Assembly (NCBI GenBank): GCA_026120035.1
Contig: JALRME010000007.1
Location: forward strand, 930,001 to 994,000
Origin: Coleophoma eucalyptorum
Taxonomy: Eukaryota; Ascomycota; Leotiomycetes; Helotiales; Dermateaceae
DNA length: 64,000 nucleotides
Direction: 5' to 3'
The stretch's first letter is position 1. Each line of letters begins with the position of its first letter. Position numbers and translations under genes: made by a program. The notes under the pieces were generated by a model. The model made no database searches, was not told the origin of the DNA, and saw only the letters and a program-made list of their open reading frames with translations. Below are positions 10,513 through 24,026 of the stretch, piece by piece.

Positions 10513-13500
10513 ATCTCTTCCTTTGCAGGTGTTCTGTTTTCGATAGAAAACCTGTTTGAATTTCTTCTTTCTCTTTCCTCTTTGGAAAATTGTGAAATGA
10601 GAAGTTCAAGCTCCAAACCCCAGAGCTCTCTCCTCCCTTGTAAAGTGTTTATACTCCTCTGTGTAAGGTACAAATCGCGTGACGGAATATCCGGAACACT
10701 TAAGAAAGCCGAGCCGAGCACTCCCTGTCGTGTCGATGTGCTTACAGGGCACACAAGTTTAGTGACTAGTTCGCCGTCCGGACCGAGCAAGAAAGCCTAA
10801 TGTCCTGCCTGTTTGTCTCTCTATTTCTTTTACCAGAGTTGAAGAATGGTAATGTGGATAGAGTGAGAAAAGCAGAGGGGTCAGGACTAGATAAACCTTT
10901 TCTTTTGTGTTTTGTCGCTCTTTTCCTAGGTTCCGGGGATTGGTTAGAAAAGGTCGGGGATTTGGTAAGCTGTGATGCGATTACAATATCGACGCTTCGC
11001 TGCTAAAGGCCCCTCTATGTCCGATGCTTCCGGTTCGCGATGCCCCAGAAAAAAAGCCGAAAAATTCGGGGATCCAAGAGACGGGAACAAAGAAAACTGG
11101 ATTTTTGTTTCGATTTTTTTTTGGTTTCTTCTCTAGTGATATAGGGAGAAATGGGTATTGGTATCAAAGCAAGAAACTCGTGATGGGAGAAGAAGGACGA
11201 GGAGAGGGGGACCGGGGGAAATGGATATAGGGAGGGGATCTATTTGATTTCCAATCTTTTCTGTTCTGCCTTTCATTCTTGAGCTGCATTTCTCACCGAA
11301 TGATGCTGATATGGCTCGCAGCTGTGGTGTGTAATCAATCAATCATATGACGTTGTGCATCTCCGGAGTCACTTATCAGATCATACTCTGACCATACTAT
11401 CCCATACTAGACTAGGTAAGCTAGCCCCAGTGTTGAAGTCGCAACCTTGCGGACTGCCGGTGGGTGTAGACAGGATCAGGTAACAAAGGAATGTATGCTA
11501 TCGCCGCAATACCCTACGACCCCATCACACTTTACCATTCATCACCACAAGCACACACGACCTGCCCAAAATTCTCAAGATTTTCATTGCGATGCTCGAG
11601 TGTGTGTAATTGCCCCCTTGTCTCCTCCTCTTCCGTTTCCCCTCCCTTACCTGCGAAAGCAGGAGAATTGGTTGGGTTTTGCATGAAGCGGCTGCGGTTT
11701 AGCTAGATGCATATGGCCAAAAGTCCCGGATCTGCCGGGTATGGCTTCCAGACTAAAGGCCCCCAAATGCCGCCTTCTTCCTATTCCGGTAGATACAAAA
11801 GGGCTAGGTCGGGAAGACGGCTCAACGGACATCGCTTTCGACGATCTACTTCGATCGGACCTTGTATTGTAGCGTCCAAAATCCTGTGTTGGTGAATTTC
11901 TGTTTTTTTTTTACACGTATTATATATCGCGTGCTGTCTACTTCTCTTTGATTGTCCTTTGACGTGGTTTCCCATGGGACATTTTGAGCACTAATTCTGG
12001 TTCGCCCATCGCTCTGGGCCTCTGGCTTGTCCTTCTGGTGGTCGAGGCCTAATCCGTACAGAGTTTTTTTTGTTTTCAGACGCCAACCTCACCAACTCTC
12101 GTATTGGATTGCTTGCATTGCATCATTTACTTAGGGATCCTTGAGTTTTCTGATTGATTCTATCCGGTCTCATCAGTGAGGTCAAAGTAGGTGGTGAGGT
12201 ATCTGTATGGTCTACAATGCTATGGCATCTGTACGAGGCTGAAGCTCTTACTCGGTCGTTTTGAAACTGGACGAGGCAAGAGTTCAGGTGTAATAAGCTA
12301 ACTTTTCCTCCCGCACCATTACCGGTTTGTATGAAGCAGGCGATCTGTTGATGTCCGGGATCGTGTTGCAAGTGTCAGGACTTCAGTACATTGCATCGAA
12401 TGCATTGTTGTTCTAGCATGTGCTAGACGCATAATTTCTTGCCTCACTTCAGGCTTCCGGTATTAAACGATGATTCCCATTTTGTTTCTATCTCTTGGTA
12501 ATGACGAGACATGCATCTTGGGAACATGGTATGGGGCAAGGGCTGAATCATTCCTCCCCAAGGATAAGCTTTCCCGGACAACACCTTCTCGCTGCATGTC
12601 ATAGGGCTGAGAGCAATATCCGATGTGTGAAAGTTAAACCAGATTGCTCCGAGTCAATTGACCAGAGTTGGGGGTTTTTCAATAGTCCTCCGCATCCAAG
12701 CGTTTCGAAACCAGTAGCTGGTGTTTGTTCTGATTGAGCAACCGCTTACAAAAGAGACGGTTGTGGCACTCCCGGCCTGAAATAAGCGACCGAGACGCCT
12801 GTGCCCGTACCTGTCTCCTTGATGGTTCAGTGCAATGCGATATCGCCACAGCTCAAATTGCTTTGCCGGGCCTCCAACTTCCCCAGATTTTGCACACAAA
12901 GAGTCTCCTGCAGCAGAAGTGCCCCTGCTCTTTGCGGCACAAAGATTTGGGATCCAGAGGTTTCCAAGTTCCACAAAGCCTGTCATCATGCGCCCGTGGC
13001 TGACTCTTGTCGTCCTTGCAAGCCTCGTGGGTTCTGCGGAACCCCGAACCGACTTCCATACTATCGGCTTGAAAGCTGCACCAATATAATTATGTCTTTC
13101 ACTTGATCCAGGGGTAGGATTGTATGACTTCATGGCCAGATGTCGGCTACCTGCCTCATTGTGAAACCATCTTGAGTCTGAGGCGACTCTTCAGATCAGA
13201 TGAGATGAGGGTCAGGAGTAATTGAACGTGTGATATTGCTTCGGATCCCGAACCTGGAAGAAAACTTATGGGGCCCTGGGAAACATCCAGGTGCTGCTGT
13301 ACTGGCACTGGAAATGGAACTCTATCATGCCAAGTCGCTTACCTAGGTAGGTACTTTACCTGTATACTCTAGAGGAGCGTGCAATTTACTTTGTTCGACA
13401 GCTGGACGGGGTGGGGTGAGAACAAAGCAGAGGATTATGAGGCTGTTCGGGCTGAAAGTAGAGCGTCGGCCTGTCCTACATTCTTGCGTGAATTACGAAG

Positions 13501-14418
13501 CGCTGACTGCAGAAGCCGTGTGCCTTGCTGTCTTTCTCGCCCTCGTACTCCAATCTGGTAGGCTGGCAATTTGGGCCACTATCCCATCAAGGCTCAATAT
13601 AGCGACCTCGTGTCATTTAAACACGGGTAAAGTCGTCAAAAAAGGGGACTTCTGTACGAGGATAAATCCACCACCGAGAATAGAAAGACAGACGGATGCA
13701 GTCAAGTACGGCAGTTCGTGGGGGATGGGTCAACGGCAGCAGAGTATCAACACCTCAGTTAATAGCACCTCCCTCTTCCACGCGGAGGATGATAAGGAGC
13801 CCATTGAGGTGTAGATGCGTACTAGAAAGGCAGCTGGCGGGTCCCATGTCCTCCCCTCCCCTCCCATTTCTTTGAAGAGAAGGGGACAATAATAAAGGTG
13901 GAGTATTGTCGTGCATCCGACCTATGAAGTAGATTTGGCGTGTGGTTCACATACCGTTAGCGCAACTGCGACGCTTAGCGTAATTCTCCCATCAACGTGC
14001 CTACCGCAAAGGAAGTGTCTGTACTCGAAATGAAGTCCATCTTGTCTGATTAAGCACCGCTCTGTATGCGTGTTTGATTCCGCCCTTCTCCCATATTGCA
14101 TGAATAGACGGCTGCATCTTATTTCTGTCGGCCTGCTTGACGTGTCAACACTCTATACCCGGTCCTACCAAACTTTCAGACGTCCTCTCGCTCCAGAAGG
14201 GGCACCTTCCTTGCATCTCAATCTCTACTCTACGCCTTCACGATCTCGAGACGACTGCTCACGACTGCCCGGCCCTGCACCGTGCAAAATTCCCTCCTGC
14301 AATCGCGAAGCCTTTGCCACTCCGCCCAACGAAGTCTCACGGTACCCAATTTGCGCAGCAAGAGAGCAGTTCTCTCTCTTGGATCTGACGGCCACGCCTC
14401 TGAAGGATCGTGAAGTTG
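10513..14418. other. Spacer of about 3.9 kb, no convincing gene
   Basis: Contains short frames on both strands. The most open stretch is 12654-13133, where several frames on both strands lack stops, including a 159-codon minus-strand frame with ATG. None resembles a family I know. The right end is the 5' leader of the nucleotidyltransferase gene. Confidence 0.45.
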
Positions 14419-17400
14419 ATGGATGACCAACTTCCTACAGAATCTCCTCAGTATCTATACCCGTCAGCACAGTGGTCGCGACTTGTTCAGCGGAATCCAG
14501 TGGTAGACTTGGCGTTCGACACTTCCAGCAAATTCATTGTCTCTCCTCGCCCTCAAGGCCACTTCGACCTTGTCCCAATTATCTTACCGCAACAATCCAC
14601 CCTTCATCAAGCCCTACTCGCCCAGTATAACAAGTTTATAGCATCTGCGAGAACACCAAGGCTTCAGGCATTTCCTGCGGTACCCAACTTATCCCCAGAA
14701 CATATAGAGGCTGTGTGTCGACAACGGTCAGTCTCAAACGACGTGAACACGACCCAAAATTCCAAAACGGCTTCTCGGGGTGGTCATGGGAATAGGGAGG
14801 CACGCAAATCCAGTAAAGGAGAGCGTGCGCTCATAATAGAGACGGGATATCCTACGACCATGCCTGCTAAGAAGCTGGACTTGTGCGGCCAGCTTCCCAT
14901 GCGACCTAGTGTACAACACCAACATTCGATGATCTCTCAGCAATCGAATTCTGTCCCTTCTACACCTCATCAACATGCACGAAATTTCTCCTTCGAATCC
15001 AGAGAACCCTCGCCCAATGCTACCAATGGACACTCTCCGCGGTCAGCATACTCGGAATCTGACAGCAAACTCATTACACTTCGCCCCTCGCAACCGCGGC
15101 TTGGAGGAGGCTGTAGGTACGAGACAGGACAGGCAAGCATGAGAAGGAGAGTACGATATGATGTGGGAAGCGAGAGATTAGAAAGACTTGATCTGACGAA
15201 GATCAAGAGCAAATTGTCCAAGGATGAGGAAAGGACATTATCCACTGACATGCGAGAGCTGTACGATCGATTACTACCGACACCCGAAAGCGACCTCAAA
15301 AGACGGAAATTGGTACAGAAATTGGAGCAACTACTGAATCAGGAATGGCCAGGTCATAATATACAGGTGCATGTTTTCGGGTCTTCCGGTAACCTGCTCT
15401 GTACAGATGAATCGGATGGTGAGTCTGGGTCTTGCGCAAGACCTTAGTATAGTGCTGACGAAATGCAGTCGATATCTGCATAACTACTGAGTGGAAGCAG
15501 TTGGAGGAAGTGTGCATGATAGCTGAGCTTCTTGCGAAGAGTGAGTGACTTTCAGTTGATCTCTACTAGGCCATGGTTTAACCAAAAAATAGGCGGCATG
15601 GAGAAGGTAGTCTGCGTATCTAATGCCAAGGTTCCAATCGTAAAGCTTTGGGACCCGGAGCTTTCGTTAGCTTGTGATATGAATGTCAACAACCCTCTAG
15701 CTCTCGAGAACACACGAATGATAAAAACCTACGTTGAAATCGATAGCCGCGTTCGACCTCTGGCCATGATCATCAAGCACTGGACAAAACAGAGGATTTT
15801 GAATGATGCAGGTAAGATAATTTGAACGCCACCTGCTCCCCTTAAATTTCCTGGCGATCTATGCTCACGGATATACAATAGCTTTTGGAGGGACGCTAAG
15901 TTCTTACACTTGGATATGCATGATCATCAACTTCCTCCAGACTCGGGATCCACCAGTTTTACCGGCCCTTCATCAAAGGCCTCACCTAAAGCTTCCTTCG
16001 AAAGACGGTCATGAAAGCGAATTCGCAGATGATGTGGAGGCTTTAAAAGAATTAGGACAGAAGAATACTGAGACACTGGGAGAACTATTATTCCATTTTT
16101 TCCGATTTTACGGACATGAGTTTGACTACGATGAACTGGTTGTTTCAGTCCGCAGTGGCAAGCAAATTACGAAGGCGGAAAAGAACTGGACAATTGGAAC
16201 CAACAATCTAAACCTTTGTGTTGAGGAGCCATTCAATGTAGGGAGAAATCTTGGAAACACTGCAGATGATACATCCTTCCGTGGAATCCATCTGGAACTT
16301 CGACGAGCTTTTGACCTGATATCGGAAGCAAAGCTCAAAGAGAGTTGCGAGAAGTACGAGTTTCCTAAGGAAGAGGAGAAGGAAAAGTTCTATGAAAGGC
16401 GCCCTGCCAAGACACCGGTAGTGGTATCCAGGAGCGCATCACAGTCAAATAGAGGAGGTCGAAACAGTCATCGTGGGAGGCATAGCAACCAACATGGCCG
16501 GAATAGCAATAATCGGAGGTCTTCAGGTGGAGCATTCGACAACAATCCTGGATACATTAGCCTACCGTCCAATCACTTGATTGCGCAAGAACAGTGGCTT
16601 CAACAGCAAGCCCAAGCTCAACTTCACAATGAGCTCTATACAAAATATACGGTGCTTCAACAAGAAGAAATTCGGTTGAGACAGTATCAGGCCTACCAAC
16701 AGCAGCAAGCAGCTCAGCAGGCACAAGCTTTTGCGCAACAAAACTCGAAGCCGCAAAGTAGGACTCCACAACAAAATTCAGATCGAAGTCGAACAAGCTC
16801 TATGGATCAGCCGCCATTGACTGCGCCAATCCGTCCAGAAATGTACTTCTACCCTCTACAATATCAGCAAGGCCCACCAATCTATGCCTACCAAGGTCCC
16901 AGTACTAATCCACCGTCACCTTCAATGAGTTCGGCCCCACCTGAGTTGAGACGGAGTACACATAGGTCCAGTGTCACAAATGGATCTAGCCCTGGGACGT
17001 CTCAATCGAGTAGTGCGATGCGCTCGCATTCACAGCCAGCAACTAGATCAGGCGCATCGCCCCTTGCTGTACCACGTGGTCCGATGCAAGATCATATGCA
17101 CGGGCTAGGATTGTATCAGACAATGCAATACACAAATGGATACCCAGTCCCTACGTTTGTTGCCGATGAAAACGTAGATACTAGCCCGGCAAGATCTATC
17201 CCAGTCATGCGGGCTGAGGATTCGGCTCCGAAGGAGTATGTTGGGTATTACGTTAACAACACTAATGGAACAGTTCAACGAAGGCAGCCCCAATCATCCT
17301 TGGCTATCCCTGCGTTTGGAGACTTGAATCAAACCCGACGTCGCTTATCTACAGACCAATTTCCCCAGTCGGTGCTTGATCGCATCAAGCGCACGTCGAG

Positions 17401-18382
17401 ATCACCTTCACCTCTTGGTGATGGCAGACGTGATCGATCCTCCTCTGTTGATACATCAATCACAGGTACTACAGCATCCACCGCAACACCTCACCATCAG
17501 CACAATGTTTCCAGCAGCAATTTGCGTGCTCTGAACGGCCAAGGTCCGCTTGTTGTCAACGGATCAAATATTCCGATGCCGTCTATCGCTACTGGCTGGC
17601 AGACAGCCAAAAGTGACCATTCTGCATCAGAGGACCACGGGAGCGATCTTGCCATTGGGTCATACAGCTCAGTATCTCAAGGCTCTGACATTGGTAGCGA
17701 AATATCAGGCGACCATGTGTTTTCTGGGCAATCCACACCCAAAACCGCACGAAATAGTGAACGCCTTGAGCAACCAATGGTCGTAAATGGCTCTTTGCCC
17801 ATCTCTAGGACCGAAGATAACTTTCCCGCCAATGGACCATCAGTCTCAAATGGAGTCACCCCCCATCCAGATCCCTTCTTAACGAATGGATTAATGTCTC
17901 CTGAGCAATCCAATGGAACTTTTCGCCTTTCACCAAACACACAACGAGCTAATCGTCAAACCCAAGCCGGCATCATTTCACCTCTTGACTTGGGATTCAA
18001 TCACAACGATACCCTCCCGCACCTTTCACCCGTTTACGAGACTCGCACGCCCTCCCCTACAGCCAATCGCAAGTTTGAACATGCGACGGAGAAGAGTCTC
18101 AACGGAAACTCAACTCATGCTAAAGCGTCAAAACCTGACTTGAGGAACGCAGCTTCGAAATTGGTATCCATAAATGGTACTCAACCTAAGCTATCTGCCG
18201 CTGATACGAACTCCAATGGTCATATCAGAGCCTCGAAGAGTGAAGGTGGGGGGGCAGGAAGCTGGCAAAAAGCCTCCAAACAGAAGAGGAAGGGACAATC
18301 CACTGAACAGAGAAACTCTTCAAATGGACAAACATACAGCGAAAAGCCACCACACAATGGGTCTGAGAGAAAAGGCGGTTAG
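14419..18382 (+). CDS. Cid1-type poly(A)/poly(U) polymerase with long disordered tail
   Basis: Four exons: 14419-15418, 15469-15540, 15593-15811 and 15882-18382, giving 1263 residues. Introns are 50, 52 and 70 nt. The nucleotidyltransferase core has G321-S322 followed by D333-V334-D335 (in SDVDICI) and a third Asp, D386 (in LACDMNVNN). So the three metal-binding carboxylates of polymerase-beta-type enzymes are present. The PAP/25A-associated domain follows in exon 4 (ETLGELLFHFFRFYG ... VSVRSGK ... CVEEPFN). No RNA-recognition domain is seen. The last 600 or so residues are Gln/Ser/Asn-rich and low complexity, with a Q-rich helical patch (QQQQAAQQAQAFAQQ). Family members add untemplated A or U to RNA 3' ends in the cytoplasm or nucleus; which one this adds cannot be told. 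An in-frame stop at 14401 limits upstream extension, and 14419 is the first ATG. Confidence 0.93.
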
Positions 18383-21300
18383 TCCTGTAGCTGTACCGGT
18401 TGATCGCCTACAGCTAGCATTCCGATATCGTTGTATACTTCCACGTGCTATGTTTGCTATCTATTTCAGGAGACACATCGACATGCCATGCAAGTAAATG
18501 CACCAACAACAAGGAAGTCGGGGCCATCGAGTCGAGTTTCTGAGATGTGCAGCCTTGGTTGCCCCATATTCGGAAGAGGATAGCATTAAATCTGGGAGTC
18601 CACACTCACAATGGTTGTAGCCATGTCAGCTTAACATAGATTATTTTGTTTTGGTTTTATGCATTTGCAAGCGGTCTGGTCTGGTCTGGGTATCCTCGAA
18701 TTTCTCATTTTTCCTTCAGTATTTCAAAAGGTATCAAGGGTTGGTCTGGTCGGGAAGGGTCTTTGATATATATCGTGCATGGTCTTCGGGTTTGCAAATG
18801 CATGGAAACGGCCAGAAAAAGAAAGCATGGACTTTGCGTGTCGAGCTTTGTTTGAGGTTACACAGCTAGTCCCAGTGTATGTTTAAGTGGGCATAAGAGC
18901 AGATGTGTTGAACAGAAGAAAGGAAAGGGCTAGCCAAAGACTTCGGGTTAAACAAGCTAAAAAAAATGAAATCTTAAAAAGCTAAAGTGATTTTGGGAGA
19001 CAGCTATTAACAACATTATGAGTTCTTTGATGGCTGGCTACAATACCTTGCTCGGTGTTCAGGAACAAGACTGCCCACCATATGGCGACTTGTACCTTTC
19101 CTTCCCTTGTTCTCGGGGACAGTTTACCCATTATTGTCTACTGGCCTTAAGGTTTGTTAACATTGTATGGATCGTGGAGATAAGCCAGTGATGTAAGGGA
19201 ATAGTACTTACGAGAGAATGCAGCTCGGGTGGCACTGGATACGTCTTCCCTCTTTGAAAACATAACAAGAGCCAGATCATTGTTGAGACCGAGCCACCCA
19301 CCCATCACTCCTTTACAGAATGCTACAGCTACTATTCCATGTATTCATATCTCAGGTTTCGGCGGTTTCCAATTTGTGGACTTTTATCTTCCGTTCATAG
19401 ACCTTGTGTATTCTGGCAGATGTTATACATGTCTTGCCTAGCTGTGGCATCAACCTGTTTTTATATAAGTTTTACCATGGGAGCCTTTGCCTAAGAGCTT
19501 CTAACACTTCTCTATCTCCGTCGTACCACGTATGGATCGACTACCTATCCCAGAGGCTGGCCGCAACGAGACACCCATCTGCCCCATTCCTGTGGAAGTT
19601 TCGCACCCTTGAAATCTTTGTGGCCGGATAATACATACGCGCGAGTCGGCTTGCGAGTAGTATCTCTGGCGCTGGGGTACTTGATTGGCCATATGACCCT
19701 GTGTCAGACAGGCCCATACCTATTACAGATAATGCTCTCCGCCATACACTGACAACGACATGGACATGGGTATTGTTTAACTATTCTCCTGAAGACTTAC
19801 CATGGAATTGGGACCTGAACTCCCGATACACAACACACAGATATATGTTGGAACTTCACCACTTCACATGTTACGATCTCCAGACTTGCAGCGGAGCCCG
19901 GTGATTGGGGGTGGCAATGACTATAGAGCTCAGAATCTGGAAACTGCATTGGCGGCTGCACTATATCAAACGGCGAATATATTTGACCTGGTGGGTATTG
20001 ATTAGGTATTTTTCAAGGAACTGGCTATCAAATTTTGCTGCCTGGATTCGGAAACTAGTGTAAGAGCAATAATGATTCAAGGTCCACTTCTATATAGCTC
20101 TAGTTGTTTTGGATTGGGATTTGGAATCCATGTCTCGGATTTACAGATGACCAAGAACTTGGTGGCAATCGCCGTTACTAGAGTCAGTTTGGTGTTCTTG
20201 GAGATGAACCAAATTTCTCTCTTCCTCCTGCCCTCCTGCAGCTGCATTGTTCTGCCACTCTTTCCTAGCGGCACTCAAATGAATTCCCTCGCTCTCATGG
20301 CGAATAATACGTCCTTGGTGTCAGCTTGCTCGTAGAATGCTCACTCAATGGCAAGAGCTTGAATACGACCTGCATAACTAATGGTGCGCTGACTCCTGGT
20401 GGTCACTGAGGCTTGAGGAATGGGTGTGCATGGGGATTCTGATGCCCGTGAGAGACCACCAAATCTCGAATGTTGGCAGGAGATCCTGATTCATGTTCCC
20501 CATCAGCTGCATATGCTAAGTCGCATCCTGGGAAGACGATGTAGTTTCAGCATTGCTTAATAGGGAATATCGAGATAACGGCAATTGCCACAAACTATTT
20601 GCCGACTGGATCATGATTATCAAATATTTGAACCACCCTCCATAAAATGATGGATTTTGTAGGCTTATCTCAAGTAAAGATATAAACAAGCTGGACTCAA
20701 AAGGTGGCTTGTGCTTGCAGTCGAAGAGAAGGCGGTTAACCAGTAGAAATAGGGTAATTATTTAAAGAGTTAGATATAGGTTAGATCGCAGTAACAAGCT
20801 GCCACTGGTATTCAAGAGAGTAATAATATAAGGAATAAGTGACCAAGGTCATCATATAGGCTAGTCGAAAAGAAGTACTTTATATTTTACCGGGGGTGGG
20901 ACCCTTTGCTTCTAAAACGTGTACTGATCGTACTTTGGGCCAATGATGATGTTGATTGATGACTGCTTACTCTAAGGCTGCTTCAGACTGACCTCTGTTT
21001 ACGCCACGCTGACTGGTAATGGCATATTAGTAACAATAGTCCCTTTGTGTCAGCATTTTAATAACACACAATGCTGCCTATTATACTAGCCGCTTCTTCG
21101 ACGGTGGAAAAACTACTAGCCAGGAAGCTGAAATAAGCGGTGAAAATCAAGCCTATTGGCCATTCGGCTTATTGTAAGGATATTTCTCAAGCCACCCCAG
21201 CCCTCGAGTTAGCATTGTTCTAATTGTTCTGCCAGTAGAACCTGGCTAGGAAGTCGATAACAGTACAACTCGTAAATAAATTATAGGAATTACGCAACGT

Positions 21301-22363
21301 ATAAGTTAGCTATGATTTCTCATCGAGTTGGCAATCAAATGGATATAGTAAGCGATCACAGCTGAATTATCATACCTGCTGCTAATTGTCAGATCTCAAT
21401 ATTGGCACTGCATTCATACCCACCTAGTAGGATATTGTAAGCCGAGGGGAGATTGTGACTATTCCGCCAGATGCAGCGCAATCAAAATTATCTTCAACGA
21501 CCCGTAAAGATATACAAGGGTATACGTCAGTATACTTCTTGGGTATTTTGTGACAGTCAACTAACGCCTGCGGAGTTGAATTGCCGAGTCCTGGCAGAAG
21601 ATGTGAAGCGGCGGTCGCTTAAACATGGACGAGATCATTCGCTGGTTCTGTCAACAGCTCCACCATCGGCACTGCAATGCAGATCAAGCCTCGGCATAAA
21701 ACAGGGTCTCCAGTCCAGATCAGTGAGAGATTTTGTGCCACGCACCGTATGTGCTTTCAAACAGCGATTTCCTCAATGGCTATTTCCACATACCAAAAGC
21801 CACGGGAAGCTACAAGGAAGCTCTTGTGCAAAAGCTGAACTAAGCGAGCTGCAAAGACGGCTTGTCGGAGCACGTGGCGTCGTCGTGGTTCGAACCTTTT
21901 TAAAATCCCGACCACGATGCCAGCCGTCCTAGTTAGGTGGATAATCGCCTCAGAATCTAGAGTCTATCCGGCATGGACGGATGCAAATGGGTTATAAGCC
22001 AAATCCCCGCCTTCGACTTGTTAGCTCCTCACTCATAGGTTGCATTCGCCAGTAGCGCTGACCATCTAAGCACTCTTGCCTCTGGAGGATTACTGTATTG
22101 ATGAAACATCCATCTTTGCCTCGGTTCTCGCTGTCCAACTAAACCACGACGCCTGCAGCATCTGATTATCGCCGGAGTCACTTTTATCACGGCCGTCATG
22201 CCATGCGTCTTCAAACTGCTCACGGAACCGCACGCGCCACATCTTGGCCAGTGAGCACTAGCATATTCACAACTTGCTGTAATTATATCATAGGAAGTTT
22301 CTTTTATTATCAACTTCTCTCTCCTTGTGAGCCCGTCCCAAGTCTGGCCTGCTATCCAACCAA
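18383..22363. other. Spacer of about 4 kb, partly AT-rich, no gene seen
   Basis: 18.4-20.3 kb has short frames only. 20.5-21.5 kb is rich in A, T and the dinucleotide TA and may be the remains of an inactivated repeat, but no transposase or reverse transcriptase motif or terminal repeat is visible. A 153-codon plus-strand frame at 21471-21932 has no recognisable features. The last few hundred bases are the promoter and leader of the P450 gene. Confidence 0.5.
22119..22124 (+). promoter_or_regulatory. CCTCGG, candidate FarA/FarB site upstream of P450
   Basis: CCTCGG lies 240 bp upstream of the P450 start codon. In Aspergillus this hexamer is the site of the Zn2Cys6 regulators FarA and FarB, which induce fatty-acid catabolic genes. 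A 6-base match is expected by chance about every 2 kb, so this is suggestive only. Confidence 0.35.
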
Positions 22364-24026
22364 ATGGCGCTCCAACATCAACATCCTTCTGTTCTCCTTG
22401 TGCTAGGAGTCCTTGCAAGCTATGCGATTATTCGAGTCGTGCAATATGGGATCACTTACCATAGGCGGTCTGTCATGATCCGTAATAATGGCTGCAAACC
22501 TCCAGCCAAGTATCCCCACAAGGATCCAATTTTTGGGCTCGACATGTTCAGAGAAAATGCGAAACACCTCCGAGAAGGCACATTCCTCCAAGCCATCGTA
22601 GATCGGTACGATGCGATTAATGGTGGCGTAAAGACTTTCACGTCCCTATTCATGGGCGACACCGTCATCAATACGATAGAGCCTGAGAACGTCAAGGCAG
22701 TCCTGGCGACGAAATTCAAAAACTTTCAACTTCCTCCACGACGAAAAGCTGCCTTCCAGCCCATCTTTGGACACGGCATCTTCACAACTGATGGCAAAGA
22801 GTGGGAAGACTCACGAGCGTTGCTTCGACCAAACTTCGTGAGAAGTCAGATCGGCGACCTTGTTACCTTCGACGAACATATCTCTAAAATGATTGCGAGA
22901 ATCCCCAAAGATGGCGCCCCTGTGGATCTACAACATCTTTTCTTCATGCTCACTATGGATTCAGCCACCGATTTTCTCTTGGGAGAGAGTACCAATATCT
23001 TATCCGATGGTGATCATGTTCTGTCTGAGAGATTCGCTCAAGCTTTTACGTATGTTCAAGAAAAAGCTGGTCTCCAATCTCGCGTGGGCAAGTTGGCGAC
23101 CATATTCCCTGACAAGAGGTACGAGGATGACGTCAAATTTGTGCATGAGTATATTGGAAAGTATGTGCGGACAGCTTTGGATAAGGGCAAGCAGTACCAA
23201 GGGTTTGAGAAGGAGAAGTCGCAGGAAGATGGAGAGGCATCACGATATATCTTCTTGAATGAGTTGGCCAAGACTGGCTACTCGGCCAAGAAGATCCAAG
23301 ATGAGATCTTGAACATTCTTCTTGCGGGACGCGATACTACTGCCAGTCTTCTCTCACAAGTCTTCTATATCCTTGCTCGCCGACCTGATATCTTAAAGAA
23401 ACTCCGGGACGAAGTCATGCAATTGGATGATAGCCGCCCCTCTTTCGAGCAAATCAAGGATATGAAGTACCTCAAGGGATGCTTGAACGAAGGTACGCAA
23501 CTATTCTCGTCGTGGTATTGCTTTCTAGACTAATAGTGCCGACCAGCTCTTCGACTAACTCCGGTTGTGCCGGCGAACGGTCGTGTCGCCGTCGTTGACA
23601 CCGTCCTCCCACTTGGAGGTGGAGCGGATGGAAAATCCCCCCTCTTTGTCAAGGCAGGTCAACAAGTCAACTATCACACCTGGGCCATGCATCGACGAAA
23701 GGACTTTTACGGTGAAGATGCAGATGAATTCAAACCTGAGCGATGGGAGACTTATAGACCAGGGTAAGGTTTCACGATATCCAACTTCTCAAGACGAAGA
23801 ATGCCGCTGACCTGCAAAAATTAGGTGGGAGTACCTCCCTTTCAATGGTGGACCTCGCATCTGTATTGGCCAGCAATTTGCACTGACAGAAGCCTCTTAC
23901 ACGACAATTCGCATCCTGCAAGAATTCAAGAACATCGAAGCCAAGGAGCCAACCGATTGGACTGAGGCATTGACCCTGACGCTGGCTGTTCGAGCCGGCT
24001 GTCAGGTGTCGCTGACGCCCGCATAG
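22364..24026 (+). CDS. Cytochrome P450, CYP52-type fatty acid/alkane hydroxylase
   Basis: Three exons: 22364-23492, 23547-23763 and 23825-24026, giving 515 residues, a normal length. Introns are 54 and 61 nt. The N-terminus has a single hydrophobic anchor ([18 protein letters not shown]), so the enzyme should sit on the ER face. Conserved P450 elements are all present: the I-helix AGRDTT at 321-326, the ExxR pair E376-R379 (EALR, with its Ala split by intron 1), the PERW motif, and the haem loop [12 protein letters not shown] with ligand Cys461. [18 protein letters not shown] and the general layout match CYP52-like terminal hydroxylases of fatty acids or alkanes. Related clan members act on other lipids, so the substrate is inferred. 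It lies upstream of an MFS transporter gene in the same orientation, but there is no evidence of co-function. Confidence 0.93.

Noticed and set aside
13416..13814. 132-codon plus-strand frame
   Set aside because: Mixed composition, no recognisable motif and no splice partner found.
14070..14426. Possible upstream exon of the nucleotidyltransferase
   Set aside because: It is in another frame and ends just past the chosen start. No donor-acceptor pair joins it in frame, so it is treated as 5' leader.
20500..21450. Possible transposon
   Set aside because: AT-rich and repeat-like, but no terminal repeats, target duplication, transposase or polymerase motifs were found.
21880..21905. ggttcgaacc, possible tRNA T-loop
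   Set aside because: Flanking bases do not form a T stem or acceptor stem.
21471..21932. 153-codon plus-strand frame
   Set aside because: Starts with ATG but has no domain, signal or coding-like codon pattern strong enough to call.
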